Source: Phycisphaeraceae bacterium (GTDB taxonomy: Bacteria > Planctomycetota > Phycisphaerae > Phycisphaerales > UBA1924). Taken from it: a stretch of DNA of 64,000 nt. Location of the stretch: NCBI GenBank assembly GCA_019636615.1, contig JAHBXF010000001.1, positions 1,364,001 through 1,428,000 of the forward strand. Direction: 5' to 3'. The position numbers were made by a program, and so were the translations under genes. Of the stretch, positions 8,503-16,510 are shown one piece after another (within the stretch, counting starts at the first letter, position 1; each line of letters begins with the position of its first letter). Under the pieces are notes generated by a model, which worked only from the letters and a program-made list of their open reading frames with translations, ran no database searches and was not told the origin of the DNA.

Positions 8503-11406
8503 ATGAATCAGAAGACTCGGACCACGTTGATGCTCGCGGCCATGGCCGGGGCCTGTGTCGGCGTCGCCTCGGCACAGAACGGCGGCATGGTGAACATCTC
8601 CGGCGCCACCCTGCTGGAGAACTATGTGAAGGCGCCCGCCTCGACCAACGACTTTATTGATGTCGATGGAGACGGCATCGCCGGCTGGCTGGGAAGCCTG
8701 AGCGTGGACCAACTCGCCATCGGCGGGCCCGCGGGCACCGCCGGCCAGTCGCTCGTGGTGCAGTACCGCGTCGCGGGGTCGGTCAACGGGTTCAAGGAAC
8801 TCACCGGCTTTGGCTACCCCCGCTGTGTGAGCGGCGGTGATGACGAGGTGGGGGGCATCCTGGGCAACCGCCCGCAGGCCGACCCGCCCGTGCTCGGTGT
8901 GGCTTCGTTCGCGTACCACAACCGCGTGCTGTATATCAACAACGGCAACTCGGGGGGCATCCCTTCGCTCTACAACCAGGGCAACCCCGGCGGCGCGCCC
9001 AACCGCGTGGGCCCCGACTACCGCGCCACCTTCGCCAGCCCCCCCTTCGGCAGCGCCGGCTTCATGTGCATCGACATCGCCCCGATCGATGTTTCTTCCT
9101 TCCTGGCGGTGCAGAAGGCCGGCGACCCCGCGTGGAACCGCCGCTCTTCAGACCCCGGCTACGGCCGCAACCCCCGTCTTTCGGTGGCGCGCCCCTTCGG
9201 CGCTCCCGGCTTCGGCGGGCTCTCGCACCAACTGGCCGACCTCGACGGCCGCAACCTGTTCGACCCCACCAACCCCAGCGCCGCGGACGCGAACACGATC
9301 TTTGATACGTCCCTGGCCTTCGCCGCCATCACCCCGGTGATCAACCCCGGCACGGGCATGCGCCGCGTCTCGATGACCGAACTGCAGTACCTCTTCGGCA
9401 CGGGGCGCGCCGCCAGCGGCGAGAACCTCGTGGTGATCACGCGCGACGTGGGCTCGGGCACGCGCAACGCGTTCCAGAACTGCATCGGCCAGGACCCCTC
9501 TTGGGGCATCGGCGACAACGTCGGCGGTCTTTCGACCTCCGGCGCCGACCACGTCCTCGGGTCTTCGTACACCCCGACCAACAAAGGCTCCAACGGCGGC
9601 GTCGAGCAGGTGCTGCGCAACACGCGGCTGGGCATCGGCTATGTCGGCACCGAGCGCGGCGTGACCGGCAGCGGCAGCGGCTCGTGGCTCTCCACCGGCG
9701 CGCTCGAGATCCCCGATGTGCTCAACGACATCTACGGCGGCACCCAGTATGTGCGCCCCACCACGGCGAACCTGGTGAACAACAGCGCCAACGGCTGGCT
9801 CATCGGCGGTCAGGCAGTGCTCGCCACCGTCGGCGACCCGCGCTCTGCCCCCGCCAACCTCGGCGGGCAGGGGTGGGCCGGCGCGTTCGATCCCTACATC
9901 GACCTGAACAGCAACGGCCAGTGGGACCCGGGCGAGCCCTACACCGATCTCAACGGCAACGGCCAGTGGGACGGCAGCAACGCCGAGGCCGGCATGCCCG
10001 CCCGCACCACGCCCCCGATGCAGAACCCCTTCGCCGCCGCGTACATGAACAACATTTCACGCAGCATCGCGGCCGTGAACCAGATCCCCGATGACGCGCA
10101 GAACCTGGGCATGCCCGGCGAGTTCGCGGCGACACAGTTCCTGCTCACCGCCGCGCGCGACAACCTGCACGACGATCTTGACTACACCAACATGATCCCC
10201 AACCCGGACTTCAACCCCTCGGTGCAGGCCTACACCCTGGCGAACAACGTGCACAACAACGCGGCGTTCATCTCGTATAACGAGAGCACCTGCGGCCGCG
10301 TGCCCGCCCGCGCCACCGGCGCGGTCTACAGCGACGGCGTCGCCGGCGGCGCGTACTACATCAACCAGAAGCCCATCGCCGGCGGCGGCGACCCGGACGC
10401 CAACCGCCGCGTGCCCTACGGCGCGGCCATCAACTGCCGCAACAAGATCGCCGGTGACTTTGACGGCAGCGGCGCCCGCGATGCGGGCGATGTCTGCGAG
10501 ATGCTCAAGGCCTACCGCCAGCGCAGCGGCGGCCCCGTCTGGGCCCCCGCCGATGGAATCTACGGGCCCGGCGCCGGCGCCGAGGCCATCATCGAAGTTC
10601 TCGGCGACTTTGACGGCAACGGCTCCTTCGACATGGTTGATGTGCGCTACTTCGCCGACGGCCTTTACCTTGTCGATGGCGCGCTCGACCGGCGCGCCGG
10701 CTTCGTCGCCATCGATGAGTGCTGGCAGACCCTCACCGGCAACGCCAACTTCTTCGGCACGGTCATCGCCACCGGCAAGGCGTACGAGATCGGCGACAGC
10801 GTCGCTGATATCGCGGGCTCGGCCGGCGGGCCCACCGTGGGCTATGCCCCGTACGGCGCTGATGGCCGCATCGACGCGGCCGACATCGACTACGTCTACG
10901 CCCAGTTCCGCAGCAACCCCAACATCGCCGACGGCGTGGCCGACTGGCGCGACCTCAACAAGGCCGTGCACTTTGACCTCTCCGCCGATCTCAACGGCGA
11001 CCTCATCGTTGACGACAACGACATCTGCCTGCTGGTCACCGGCATCCTCGGCACTTCCATCGGCGATGTCAACCTCGACGGCGTGGTGGACAGCACCGAC
11101 CTGGCCATCGCCGTTGCTTACCGCAACGGGCTGGACGCGCCGGGCGGCTGGGCCAACGGCGATGTGGACGGCGACGGCCTCGTCACCGAGTCTGACCTGG
11201 CCATCATCGCCTCCGGCGGCGGGTGCGCCTGCTTCTGCGCGGCCGACTACAACCGCGACGGGGGCGTGGACGGCGCCGATGTCGAGTCCTTCTTCATCGA
11301 CTGGGAGGCGGCCGAAGGGTGCGCCGACGTGAACCAGGACGGCGGCGTGGACGGCGCTGACGTTGAGTTCTTCTTCACCCAGTGGGAGGCGGGCGGCTGC
11401 GACTGA
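8503..11406 (+). CDS. Secreted PstS-like substrate-binding protein with multiple dockerin-type repeats
   Basis: This 967-residue protein has a signal peptide (LMLAAMAGACVGVASA, cleavage near residue 26) and a GAGAGG ribosome site before the ATG. Residues about 28-520 resemble phosphate-type binding proteins: VNISGATLLENYV near the start and the anion-loop-like VITRDVGSGTRNAF near residue 310. Later come several calcium-loop segments (GDFDGSGARDAGD, GDFDGNGSFDMVD, GDVNLDGVVDSTD, GDVDGDGLVTESD). The protein ends in the duplicated repeat shared with four other proteins here (YNRDGGVDGADVESFF, then VNQDGGVDGADVEFFF) and a final Gly-Gly-Cys-Asp. It is probably surface-attached through the repeats. 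Whether it binds phosphate is inferred; it is much longer than a transport PstS, and no pst transporter is adjacent. Confidence 0.8.
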   Translation: MNQKTRTTLMLAAMAGACVGVASAQNGGMVNISGATLLENYVKAPASTNDFIDVDGDGIAGWLGSLSVDQLAIGGPAGTAGQSLVVQYRVAGSVNGFKELTGFGYPRCVSGGDDEVGGILGNRPQADPPVLGVASFAYHNRVLYINNGNSGGIPSLYNQGNPGGAPNRVGPDYRATFASPPFGSAGFMCIDIAPIDVSSFLAVQKAGDPAWNRRSSDPGYGRNPRLSVARPFGAPGFGGLSHQLADLDGRNLFDPTNPSAADANTIFDTSLAFAAITPVINPGTGMRRVSMTELQYLFGTGRAASGENLVVITRDVGSGTRNAFQNCIGQDPSWGIGDNVGGLSTSGADHVLGSSYTPTNKGSNGGVEQVLRNTRLGIGYVGTERGVTGSGSGSWLSTGALEIPDVLNDIYGGTQYVRPTTANLVNNSANGWLIGGQAVLATVGDPRSAPANLGGQGWAGAFDPYIDLNSNGQWDPGEPYTDLNGNGQWDGSNAEAGMPARTTPPMQNPFAAAYMNNISRSIAAVNQIPDDAQNLGMPGEFAATQFLLTAARDNLHDDLDYTNMIPNPDFNPSVQAYTLANNVHNNAAFISYNESTCGRVPARATGAVYSDGVAGGAYYINQKPIAGGGDPDANRRVPYGAAINCRNKIAGDFDGSGARDAGDVCEMLKAYRQRSGGPVWAPADGIYGPGAGAEAIIEVLGDFDGNGSFDMVDVRYFADGLYLVDGALDRRAGFVAIDECWQTLTGNANFFGTVIATGKAYEIGDSVADIAGSAGGPTVGYAPYGADGRIDAADIDYVYAQFRSNPNIADGVADWRDLNKAVHFDLSADLNGDLIVDDNDICLLVTGILGTSIGDVNLDGVVDSTDLAIAVAYRNGLDAPGGWANGDVDGDGLVTESDLAIIASGGGCACFCAADYNRDGGVDGADVESFFIDWEAAEGCADVNQDGGVDGADVEFFFTQWEAGGCD

Positions 11407-11531
11407 ACGCGGTTCTACGCACGGCGACGCCGACGGCGGCTCGCCCGCGTGCGAACAGGCGTTTCAGAGACAGCCCCGCAACGTTGATCACCCCGCTTGG
11501 TGCGCCCAGACACACGGCCACCAACACTCCA

Positions 11532-11569
11532 CCGAAGGGCCCGCCACCGTGCGGGCCTTTCGGCTTTTT
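11532..11569 (+). terminator. Rho-independent terminator after the PstS-like dockerin gene
   Basis: A 13-bp stem (CCGAAGGGCCCGC paired with GCGGGCCTTTCGG, one G-U pair) and a short loop are followed by CTTTTT, about 125 bp after the stop of the 8503-11406 gene and before pdxA. Confidence 0.85.
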
Positions 11570-11666
11570 GGGCGCCCCGGGGTTTGTGCGGCGCGTCGGC
11601 GGGCCGCGCCGCACCCCCGCCCCCGGCCACTACGCTTGGTTGCACCGCTCAGAGCGAGGTGCACAC

Positions 11667-12755
11667 ATGCCATCAGATCTATCCATCCCTTCGGTCTGCA
11701 TCACACTGGGCGACCCCGGCGGTATCGGCCCGGAGGTGGTGCTCAAGGCGCTGGCAGACCCCGCCCGCCGCGCCGGCGCGAGGTTCATCATCCTGGGCCC
11801 GGCCGTCGCGCTCGAACGCGCGGCCGCGCTGGCCGGCATCGAACCATTCTGGACAACGCTCCCCGCGGGGCTCTCCGGCGACGGGGCCTTCTGGCGCTCG
11901 CACGGGCCCGCCCCGTTGCTGATGGATTCGTGCGGCGGCCGGCCGCGCGAGTGTGCCCCGGTTTTCCCCGCGGCCCCGGCGCGGGAATCGGGCGCGTTGT
12001 CGTATCAGTGCGTGATCGACGCGATACACCTGGCGCGTCTGCCGGCGGGCGACCACCGGCGCGTCGATGCCATCGTCACGGGGCCCATCAGCAAGAAGGC
12101 GTGGGCCCTGGCGGGTCACGGGCAGTTCCCCGGGCACACAGAACTTCTGGCCCACGCATTCGGTGCGCCTTCCTGCGCCATGTTCTTTCACGCGCCGGCC
12201 ATGCAAGACCGCCCGGGGCTGAATGTCGCGCTGGTCACGGTGCACATCCCCATCTCGCGCGTCGCGGCGGCGCTCACCACCAGCGCGATCGCGCAGACCA
12301 TCGAACTCACCGCCCGTGCCGTCGAGAGGCTCGGCGTGCACGCCCCCCGCATCGCGGTCTGCGGGCTCAACCCGCACGCGGGCGAAGAGGGCCTGCTGGG
12401 CAGCGAAGAAGAGACCATCATCGCCCCGGCGGTGGCGCAGGCCCGCGCCGCGGGGCACTCGGCCTACGGGCCCTTCCCGGCAGACACCATTTTTCAGCGG
12501 GCGCTCTCGCTGCCGGGCGTGCGTCCGCCGTTTGATGCCGTGGTCGCGATGTACCACGATCAGGGCCTTGCCCCGCTCAAGACGCTCGCGTGGGACCGCG
12601 CCGTGAATATGACCCTTGGCCTGCCCACGGTGCGCACCAGCCCGGACCACGGCACGGCCTTCGACATCGCGGGCGCCAACAGCGCCAACCCCGGCAGCAT
12701 GGCCGCGGCCATCGACCTCGCCGTGCGCTGCGCGGCGCCCGGGCGGGTGGAGTGA
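11667..12755 (+). CDS. pdxA: 4-hydroxythreonine-4-phosphate dehydrogenase
   Basis: This 362-residue protein matches PdxA, the cytoplasmic NAD-dependent enzyme of de novo pyridoxal 5'-phosphate synthesis that oxidises 4-phosphohydroxy-L-threonine. Family blocks appear in order: LGDPGGIGPEV near the N-terminus, TGPISKKA, PGHTELLA, CGLNPHAGEEG, MYHDQGLAPLK and TSPDHGTAFDIAG; the histidines in the second, third and fifth regions include the metal ligands. The length fits the family (about 330-360). The start at 11667 follows GAGG by about 8 bp, and the frame upstream is non-coding. A strong terminator lies just upstream, so it has its own promoter. No other pyridoxine gene is nearby. The product would supply PLP to enzymes such as the cystathionine synthase at 44961. 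Confidence 0.95.
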   Translation: MPSDLSIPSVCITLGDPGGIGPEVVLKALADPARRAGARFIILGPAVALERAAALAGIEPFWTTLPAGLSGDGAFWRSHGPAPLLMDSCGGRPRECAPVFPAAPARESGALSYQCVIDAIHLARLPAGDHRRVDAIVTGPISKKAWALAGHGQFPGHTELLAHAFGAPSCAMFFHAPAMQDRPGLNVALVTVHIPISRVAAALTTSAIAQTIELTARAVERLGVHAPRIAVCGLNPHAGEEGLLGSEEETIIAPAVAQARAAGHSAYGPFPADTIFQRALSLPGVRPPFDAVVAMYHDQGLAPLKTLAWDRAVNMTLGLPTVRTSPDHGTAFDIAGANSANPGSMAAAIDLAVRCAAPGRVE

Positions 12756-13043
12756 TCCTGCGCCGTTGGCGCGTCGTACTCATGTGTGTGCCGGGTCGAA
12801 CCTTCCATCCGTTACAGCCCGCACGCGCCAAAACGGCCGCGCCGCCGACACCTCCGGCACGGGCGGCGCGGGCGGGCGGGGCCGGCACCCCAATCGCGCG
12901 ACACGAGGGGGAGTTGGCGTGCGGGCTTCCCGATAGCCCCATAGATTCCGCGCGTGCTCCACGTGTCCCCACGCGCGCGCCCCCGGGGCCCTGGCGGGTG
13001 CGCGTGACAGACGGTCAAGACCCGACGAAACCTCGATACAGCC

Positions 13044-15107
13044 ATGCCGATCACCATGCTTCAACACCGCGACCCCGCACCTCTGGCCAACCGCCCTGTT
13101 GAGTGGCTCGCCCCCCTCGCGAAGTGGTTGATGGGCGTTGTTTCGGCCCTGCTGGTGTCGTGCGCGCACGCGGACGACACGGGCGGGGGCGGCTCGACGC
13201 CGCGCACGCAGACGCTGCATTGGATGGGCACGACCGACGACAACGAGGTGCGCTGGCGCACCGGCATCAGGTGGTCAGAGAGGTTGCGCTTCGGCGATCT
13301 GCCGGTGCGCAACGACATGGCGGTGATCTATCAGCAGTGGATCGCCGACGACGTGCGTGCGCAGGGGCTGGGCATGACGCGCGTGAGTTCGTACACCGAC
13401 GATTACCGCCAGACGATCTCGCGCTGCCTGGCCGAGCGCGTGCCGGATGTCAACTTTGACGGCTACATCCTCATCGATATCGAGTTCATGCCGCTGATCT
13501 GGGGCAAACGCACGGGCGGGCCTGACCTGTATGAAGAGGCCGACCACGGCCCGCGGCAGTTCGATACGTGGTACACCTATATCCGCAACAACCGGCCCGA
13601 GGTCACGCAGAACCTGGGCACCGAGGCCGCGGAGCACGCGCTGGCCGAAACATACGAGCAGGCGGTGCGCGAGTGGCTGACCCTCACCTTCCACCTGTTC
13701 AGAGAACTGCGCCCGAACGCGAAACTGTCGTACTACGGCATGCCCATGGGCTCGCGTCACTGGCAATACAACACGCCGGACCCCAACATCTGGAAGCAGC
13801 GCAACGACCGCCTGTCGTGGCTTGTCACGCTGCAGGACGCCCAGATGATCCCGCTCTATCAAGACCGCATCACCGTGCCCGAGGGCACCACGCCGCGCGG
13901 CCAGTGGCAGAACACCATCGCGCAGAGCGAGGATTGGATCATCTCCAACCTGCGTGAAGCACGCCGCATCGGTCAGGGCAAGCCGGTGCTGGTGCTGGCG
14001 ATGGTCAAGTACATGGAGTACATCCCCGGGTACGAACTGGCCTTCCTGCAGCCGATCAACCTGGATCACATGCTGCGGCTGCCGCTGGTGCACGGCGCCG
14101 ATGGGCTCATCTTCTGGGATCACATCGAGAACCAGACTCAGTTCAACGAACTGCAGTCGTTCATCGATCAAAGCGTGGTGCCCCTCCTGCTCCCCATGTT
14201 CCAGACCGGCGGCGGCTCCGGTGGCGGCGGCGATACCGGCGGCGGATCTGGTGGCGGCGGCGATACCGGCGGCGGATCTGGTGGTGGCGGCGACACCGGC
14301 GGCGGATCTGGTGGTGGCGGCGATACCGGCGGCGGATCTGGCGGCAGCGGTGACACCGGCGGCGGCTCCGGCGGTGGCGGCGACACGGGCGGCGGTTCCG
14401 GCGGCGGTGGCGACACGGGCGGCGGATCTGGTGGCGGTGGCGACACGGGCGGTGGTTCTGGTGGTGGTGGCGACACGGGCGGCGGATCTGGTGGCGGTGG
14501 CGACACGGGCGGCGGATCTGGCGGTGGTGGCGACACGGGCGGTGGTTCTGGCGGTGGCGGCGACACGGGCGGTGGTTCTGGCGGTGGCGGCGACACGGGC
14601 GGTGGTTCTGGCGGTGGTGGCGACACGGGCGGTGGTTCTGGCGGTGGTGGCGACACGGGCGGCGGCTCCGGTGGTGGTGGCGATCCGGGCGGTGGTTCGG
14701 GTGATGGTGGCGATACCGGCGGCGGATCTGGTGGTGGTGGCGACACGGGCGGCGGCTCCGGTGCGGGGAGTTCTGGGGCCGGGGGCGGATCTGGTGGAGA
14801 GACTCAGGGTGGTGGTTCCGGTGGCGGATCCGGCGGGGGATCAAATATTGAGGAGGGGCCCCGGCCCCCAACACCTGCCGAGCAAGTGGCGGCCGCGCGG
14901 GCCCGCATGGGGATTGTGGTCCGCAAGGCCGCGCCAGCGCAGAATCTGCCCCGCAACCGGGTGACGGTGAGTCGTATCGCTCGGCCAAATCAGCACTTAT
15001 ACCGCTTGAGCACGGGTCAAACCGTTCGCTCGCCGGGGTTGCGGGTGATGGAGCGGAACAACCTGATCAGGGTGTTGCCGAGGACAAGTTCGGGCACGAG
15101 GCCGTGA
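13044..15107 (+). CDS. Secreted hyaluronidase-like (GH56-like) glycosidase with long Gly/Ser/Asp/Thr repeat
   Basis: This 687-residue protein has an N-terminal export signal around residues 28-44 (GVVSALLVSCAHA); LVSC could also be a lipobox. Residues about 50-385 recall GH56 hyaluronidases: ILIDIEFMPLIWGKR matches their catalytic loop, with Asp145 and Glu147 in the Asp-x-Glu position, followed by AETYEQAVREW and LFRELRPNAKLSYYGMP, like the FExAAxxFM...LRP...YxFP pattern, and a late DGLIFWDH block. Residues 388-567 are 18 ten-residue units of TGGGSGGGGD type, then a short basic C-terminal region. The start is uncertain: ATGs at 13044, 13056 and 13131 are in frame and none has a strong ribosome site. 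The GH56 assignment rests on motif resemblance. A plain terminator follows at 15249. Confidence 0.65.
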   Translation: MPITMLQHRDPAPLANRPVEWLAPLAKWLMGVVSALLVSCAHADDTGGGGSTPRTQTLHWMGTTDDNEVRWRTGIRWSERLRFGDLPVRNDMAVIYQQWIADDVRAQGLGMTRVSSYTDDYRQTISRCLAERVPDVNFDGYILIDIEFMPLIWGKRTGGPDLYEEADHGPRQFDTWYTYIRNNRPEVTQNLGTEAAEHALAETYEQAVREWLTLTFHLFRELRPNAKLSYYGMPMGSRHWQYNTPDPNIWKQRNDRLSWLVTLQDAQMIPLYQDRITVPEGTTPRGQWQNTIAQSEDWIISNLREARRIGQGKPVLVLAMVKYMEYIPGYELAFLQPINLDHMLRLPLVHGADGLIFWDHIENQTQFNELQSFIDQSVVPLLLPMFQTGGGSGGGGDTGGGSGGGGDTGGGSGGGGDTGGGSGGGGDTGGGSGGSGDTGGGSGGGGDTGGGSGGGGDTGGGSGGGGDTGGGSGGGGDTGGGSGGGGDTGGGSGGGGDTGGGSGGGGDTGGGSGGGGDTGGGSGGGGDTGGGSGGGGDTGGGSGGGGDPGGGSGDGGDTGGGSGGGGDTGGGSGAGSSGAGGGSGGETQGGGSGGGSGGGSNIEEGPRPPTPAEQVAAARARMGIVVRKAAPAQNLPRNRVTVSRIARPNQHLYRLSTGQTVRSPGLRVMERNNLIRVLPRTSSGTRP
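14205..14744 (+). repeat. In-frame 30-bp minisatellite, 18 units
   Basis: Eighteen consecutive 30-bp units encode the decapeptide TGGGSGGGGD, with rare variants (GGSGD, PGGGSGDGGD). Third positions vary between units (GGC/GGT, TCC/TCT, ACC/ACG). Downstream, irregular Gly/Ser/Ala-rich sequence continues to about 14840. The complementary strand is also open (a Pro-Val-Ser-Pro repeat), but only as a by-product. Confidence 0.95.
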
Positions 15108-15248
15108 GCCGCGAGGGAGAGCCCGCGAGGCGGGGGGAAAAAGTCTGAGAGTTTTTTGGCAACCACTGCAACCGAAGGCCCGGCCGCATCGGATACTCTG
15201 GCGTCCTTCGGGCCATGCCCGTAGGACCCCACAACCGACCCCCACGAG

Positions 15249-15295
15249 ACCCGGCACTTGGGTTCGTTTCTGAGTGCCGGGTATTTTTCTTTTTT
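15249..15295 (+). terminator. Rho-independent terminator after the GH56-like gene
   Basis: A perfect 10-bp stem (ACCCGGCACT paired with AGTGCCGGGT) is followed by ATTTTTCTTTTTT. It lies about 140 bp after the stop at 15107 and points along the plus strand. Confidence 0.9.
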
Positions 15296-15379
15296 GACCC
15301 GCCCGCACGCTCGCCGCCGGGCGCGCGGCACTCGCCCCGGTCCCCGTTCAGAGGGCTCGCGCGACGGGGCGCGTCAATC

Positions 15380-16492
15380 TCACTGACCGATCCGCACGCC
15401 ACCATCGGGCGCGTGCAGGCGCATCGCGCGGCCCCATCTGGCCAGGCCCGTGTAGTACCCGGGCATGATGATCACGTCGCCGTTGCTGGGCGCCGCGTTG
15501 TACGCGTCGGGAAAGTTGTTGTAGGGGAAGGCCCACGTGCCGGGGCCGTTGGGGCTGGCGCCGATCCGCGCCACTTTGGCCCAGCCGGGCTGGTAGATGC
15601 GCATCGCCGTGGCGCGGTCGCCGAAGGTGCTGTGCGCCCGCTGGCCGATGCGGCTCTGCCAGATGCCCGCGAAGGCCGGCTGCACCGTGATGGTGTCGCC
15701 GCCGATGGTGAAGGCGGTGCGGCTGTAGTGCATGAACGAAGAGAAGTTGTAGATGCCCACGGTCAGCGAGTTGTTCTCGATGTTGAAGTTGCTGTTGCAC
15801 GGCCCGTTGCAGGCTGTCTGGCTGATGAGCGACGTGTTGATGGTGACGAAGTTGTCGCGGTCTGTGCGTGACTGCTCGTGGTAGATGCCCAGCACGTGGA
15901 AGAGTTCGTGCACCATGATGTAGTGCACGTTCCAGTTCACGATGTTCACCACGCGCTGGCCGTTGCCAAAGCCGATGGGCGCGTTGTTCGCCGTTGAGTT
16001 CTGGATGTGAATCCACGACAGGTGGAAGTCCTGCTTGGGCACGAACGTCACGGCGCAGTACGCCGAAACTTCGGACATCGCCGCGTTGAAGAGCGTTCGG
16101 TTCGCCTGTGAGACGTTGCCGTCATACTCAAAGGGGATGACCCCGCCGGGCCAGGGGGGCGCGGGGCTGTAGGGGCCGCGCGGCTCAAAGAATGGCAGTT
16201 GCACGCACCCGCTGATGTAGTGCCCGGGGGTCACCTCAAGGCCGGACTCGGGGGGCACAAACTCTTCGGGGGGTTCCGGCTCGTGCAGGGCTTCTGCCGC
16301 GGGCGCGGGAGGGGGCGGCGGCGGGGGCGCGGGGTCGTGCGCGGGGCGTTGCAGCAGCGGCGGGCTGATCGGCGGCGGGGCCATGTCGGGCAGCGTGTGC
16401 TGCGCCGCGGCGCGCCCGGCGCACAACGCCAACGACACAACCGCCGCCAGCGCGGCGATGGACGAGAAGATGGAAGAGAGCGGCTTGTTCAT
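15380..16492 (-). CDS. Secreted astacin-family zinc metallopeptidase (M12A-like)
   Basis: This 370-residue protein has a signal peptide (IAALAAVVSLALCAGRAAA, cleaved near residue 30) and a proline-rich linker (residues about 38-80). The catalytic region carries the astacin signature VHELFHVLGIYHEQSRTDRD: zinc ligands His195, His199 and His205, catalytic Glu196, and the family-specific HExxR extension. The Met-turn is SSFMHYS (Met254), with the expected tyrosine two residues on. Astacins are secreted endopeptidases. About 100 residues follow the catalytic part, with no dockerin tail. The gene begins 18 bp after the tail-fibre-like gene on the same strand, so the two are probably one transcript. 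A Pro-rich segment between signal and catalytic domain may act as propeptide or spacer. Confidence 0.9.
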   Translation of the reverse strand: MNKPLSSIFSSIAALAAVVSLALCAGRAAAQHTLPDMAPPPISPPLLQRPAHDPAPPPPPPPAPAAEALHEPEPPEEFVPPESGLEVTPGHYISGCVQLPFFEPRGPYSPAPPWPGGVIPFEYDGNVSQANRTLFNAAMSEVSAYCAVTFVPKQDFHLSWIHIQNSTANNAPIGFGNGQRVVNIVNWNVHYIMVHELFHVLGIYHEQSRTDRDNFVTINTSLISQTACNGPCNSNFNIENNSLTVGIYNFSSFMHYSRTAFTIGGDTITVQPAFAGIWQSRIGQRAHSTFGDRATAMRIYQPGWAKVARIGASPNGPGTWAFPYNNFPDAYNAAPSNGDVIIMPGYYTGLARWGRAMRLHAPDGGVRIGQ

Positions 16493-16510
16493 GGCGTCAT
16501 CCCCCTTCCA

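Noticed and set aside
14168-14746. Long minus-strand frame with repeated Pro-Val-Ser-Pro units inside the minisatellite
   Set aside because: It is the antisense reading of the 30-bp repeat, which has coding sense on the plus strand with signal peptide and enzyme domain. There is no start signal or domain on this strand.
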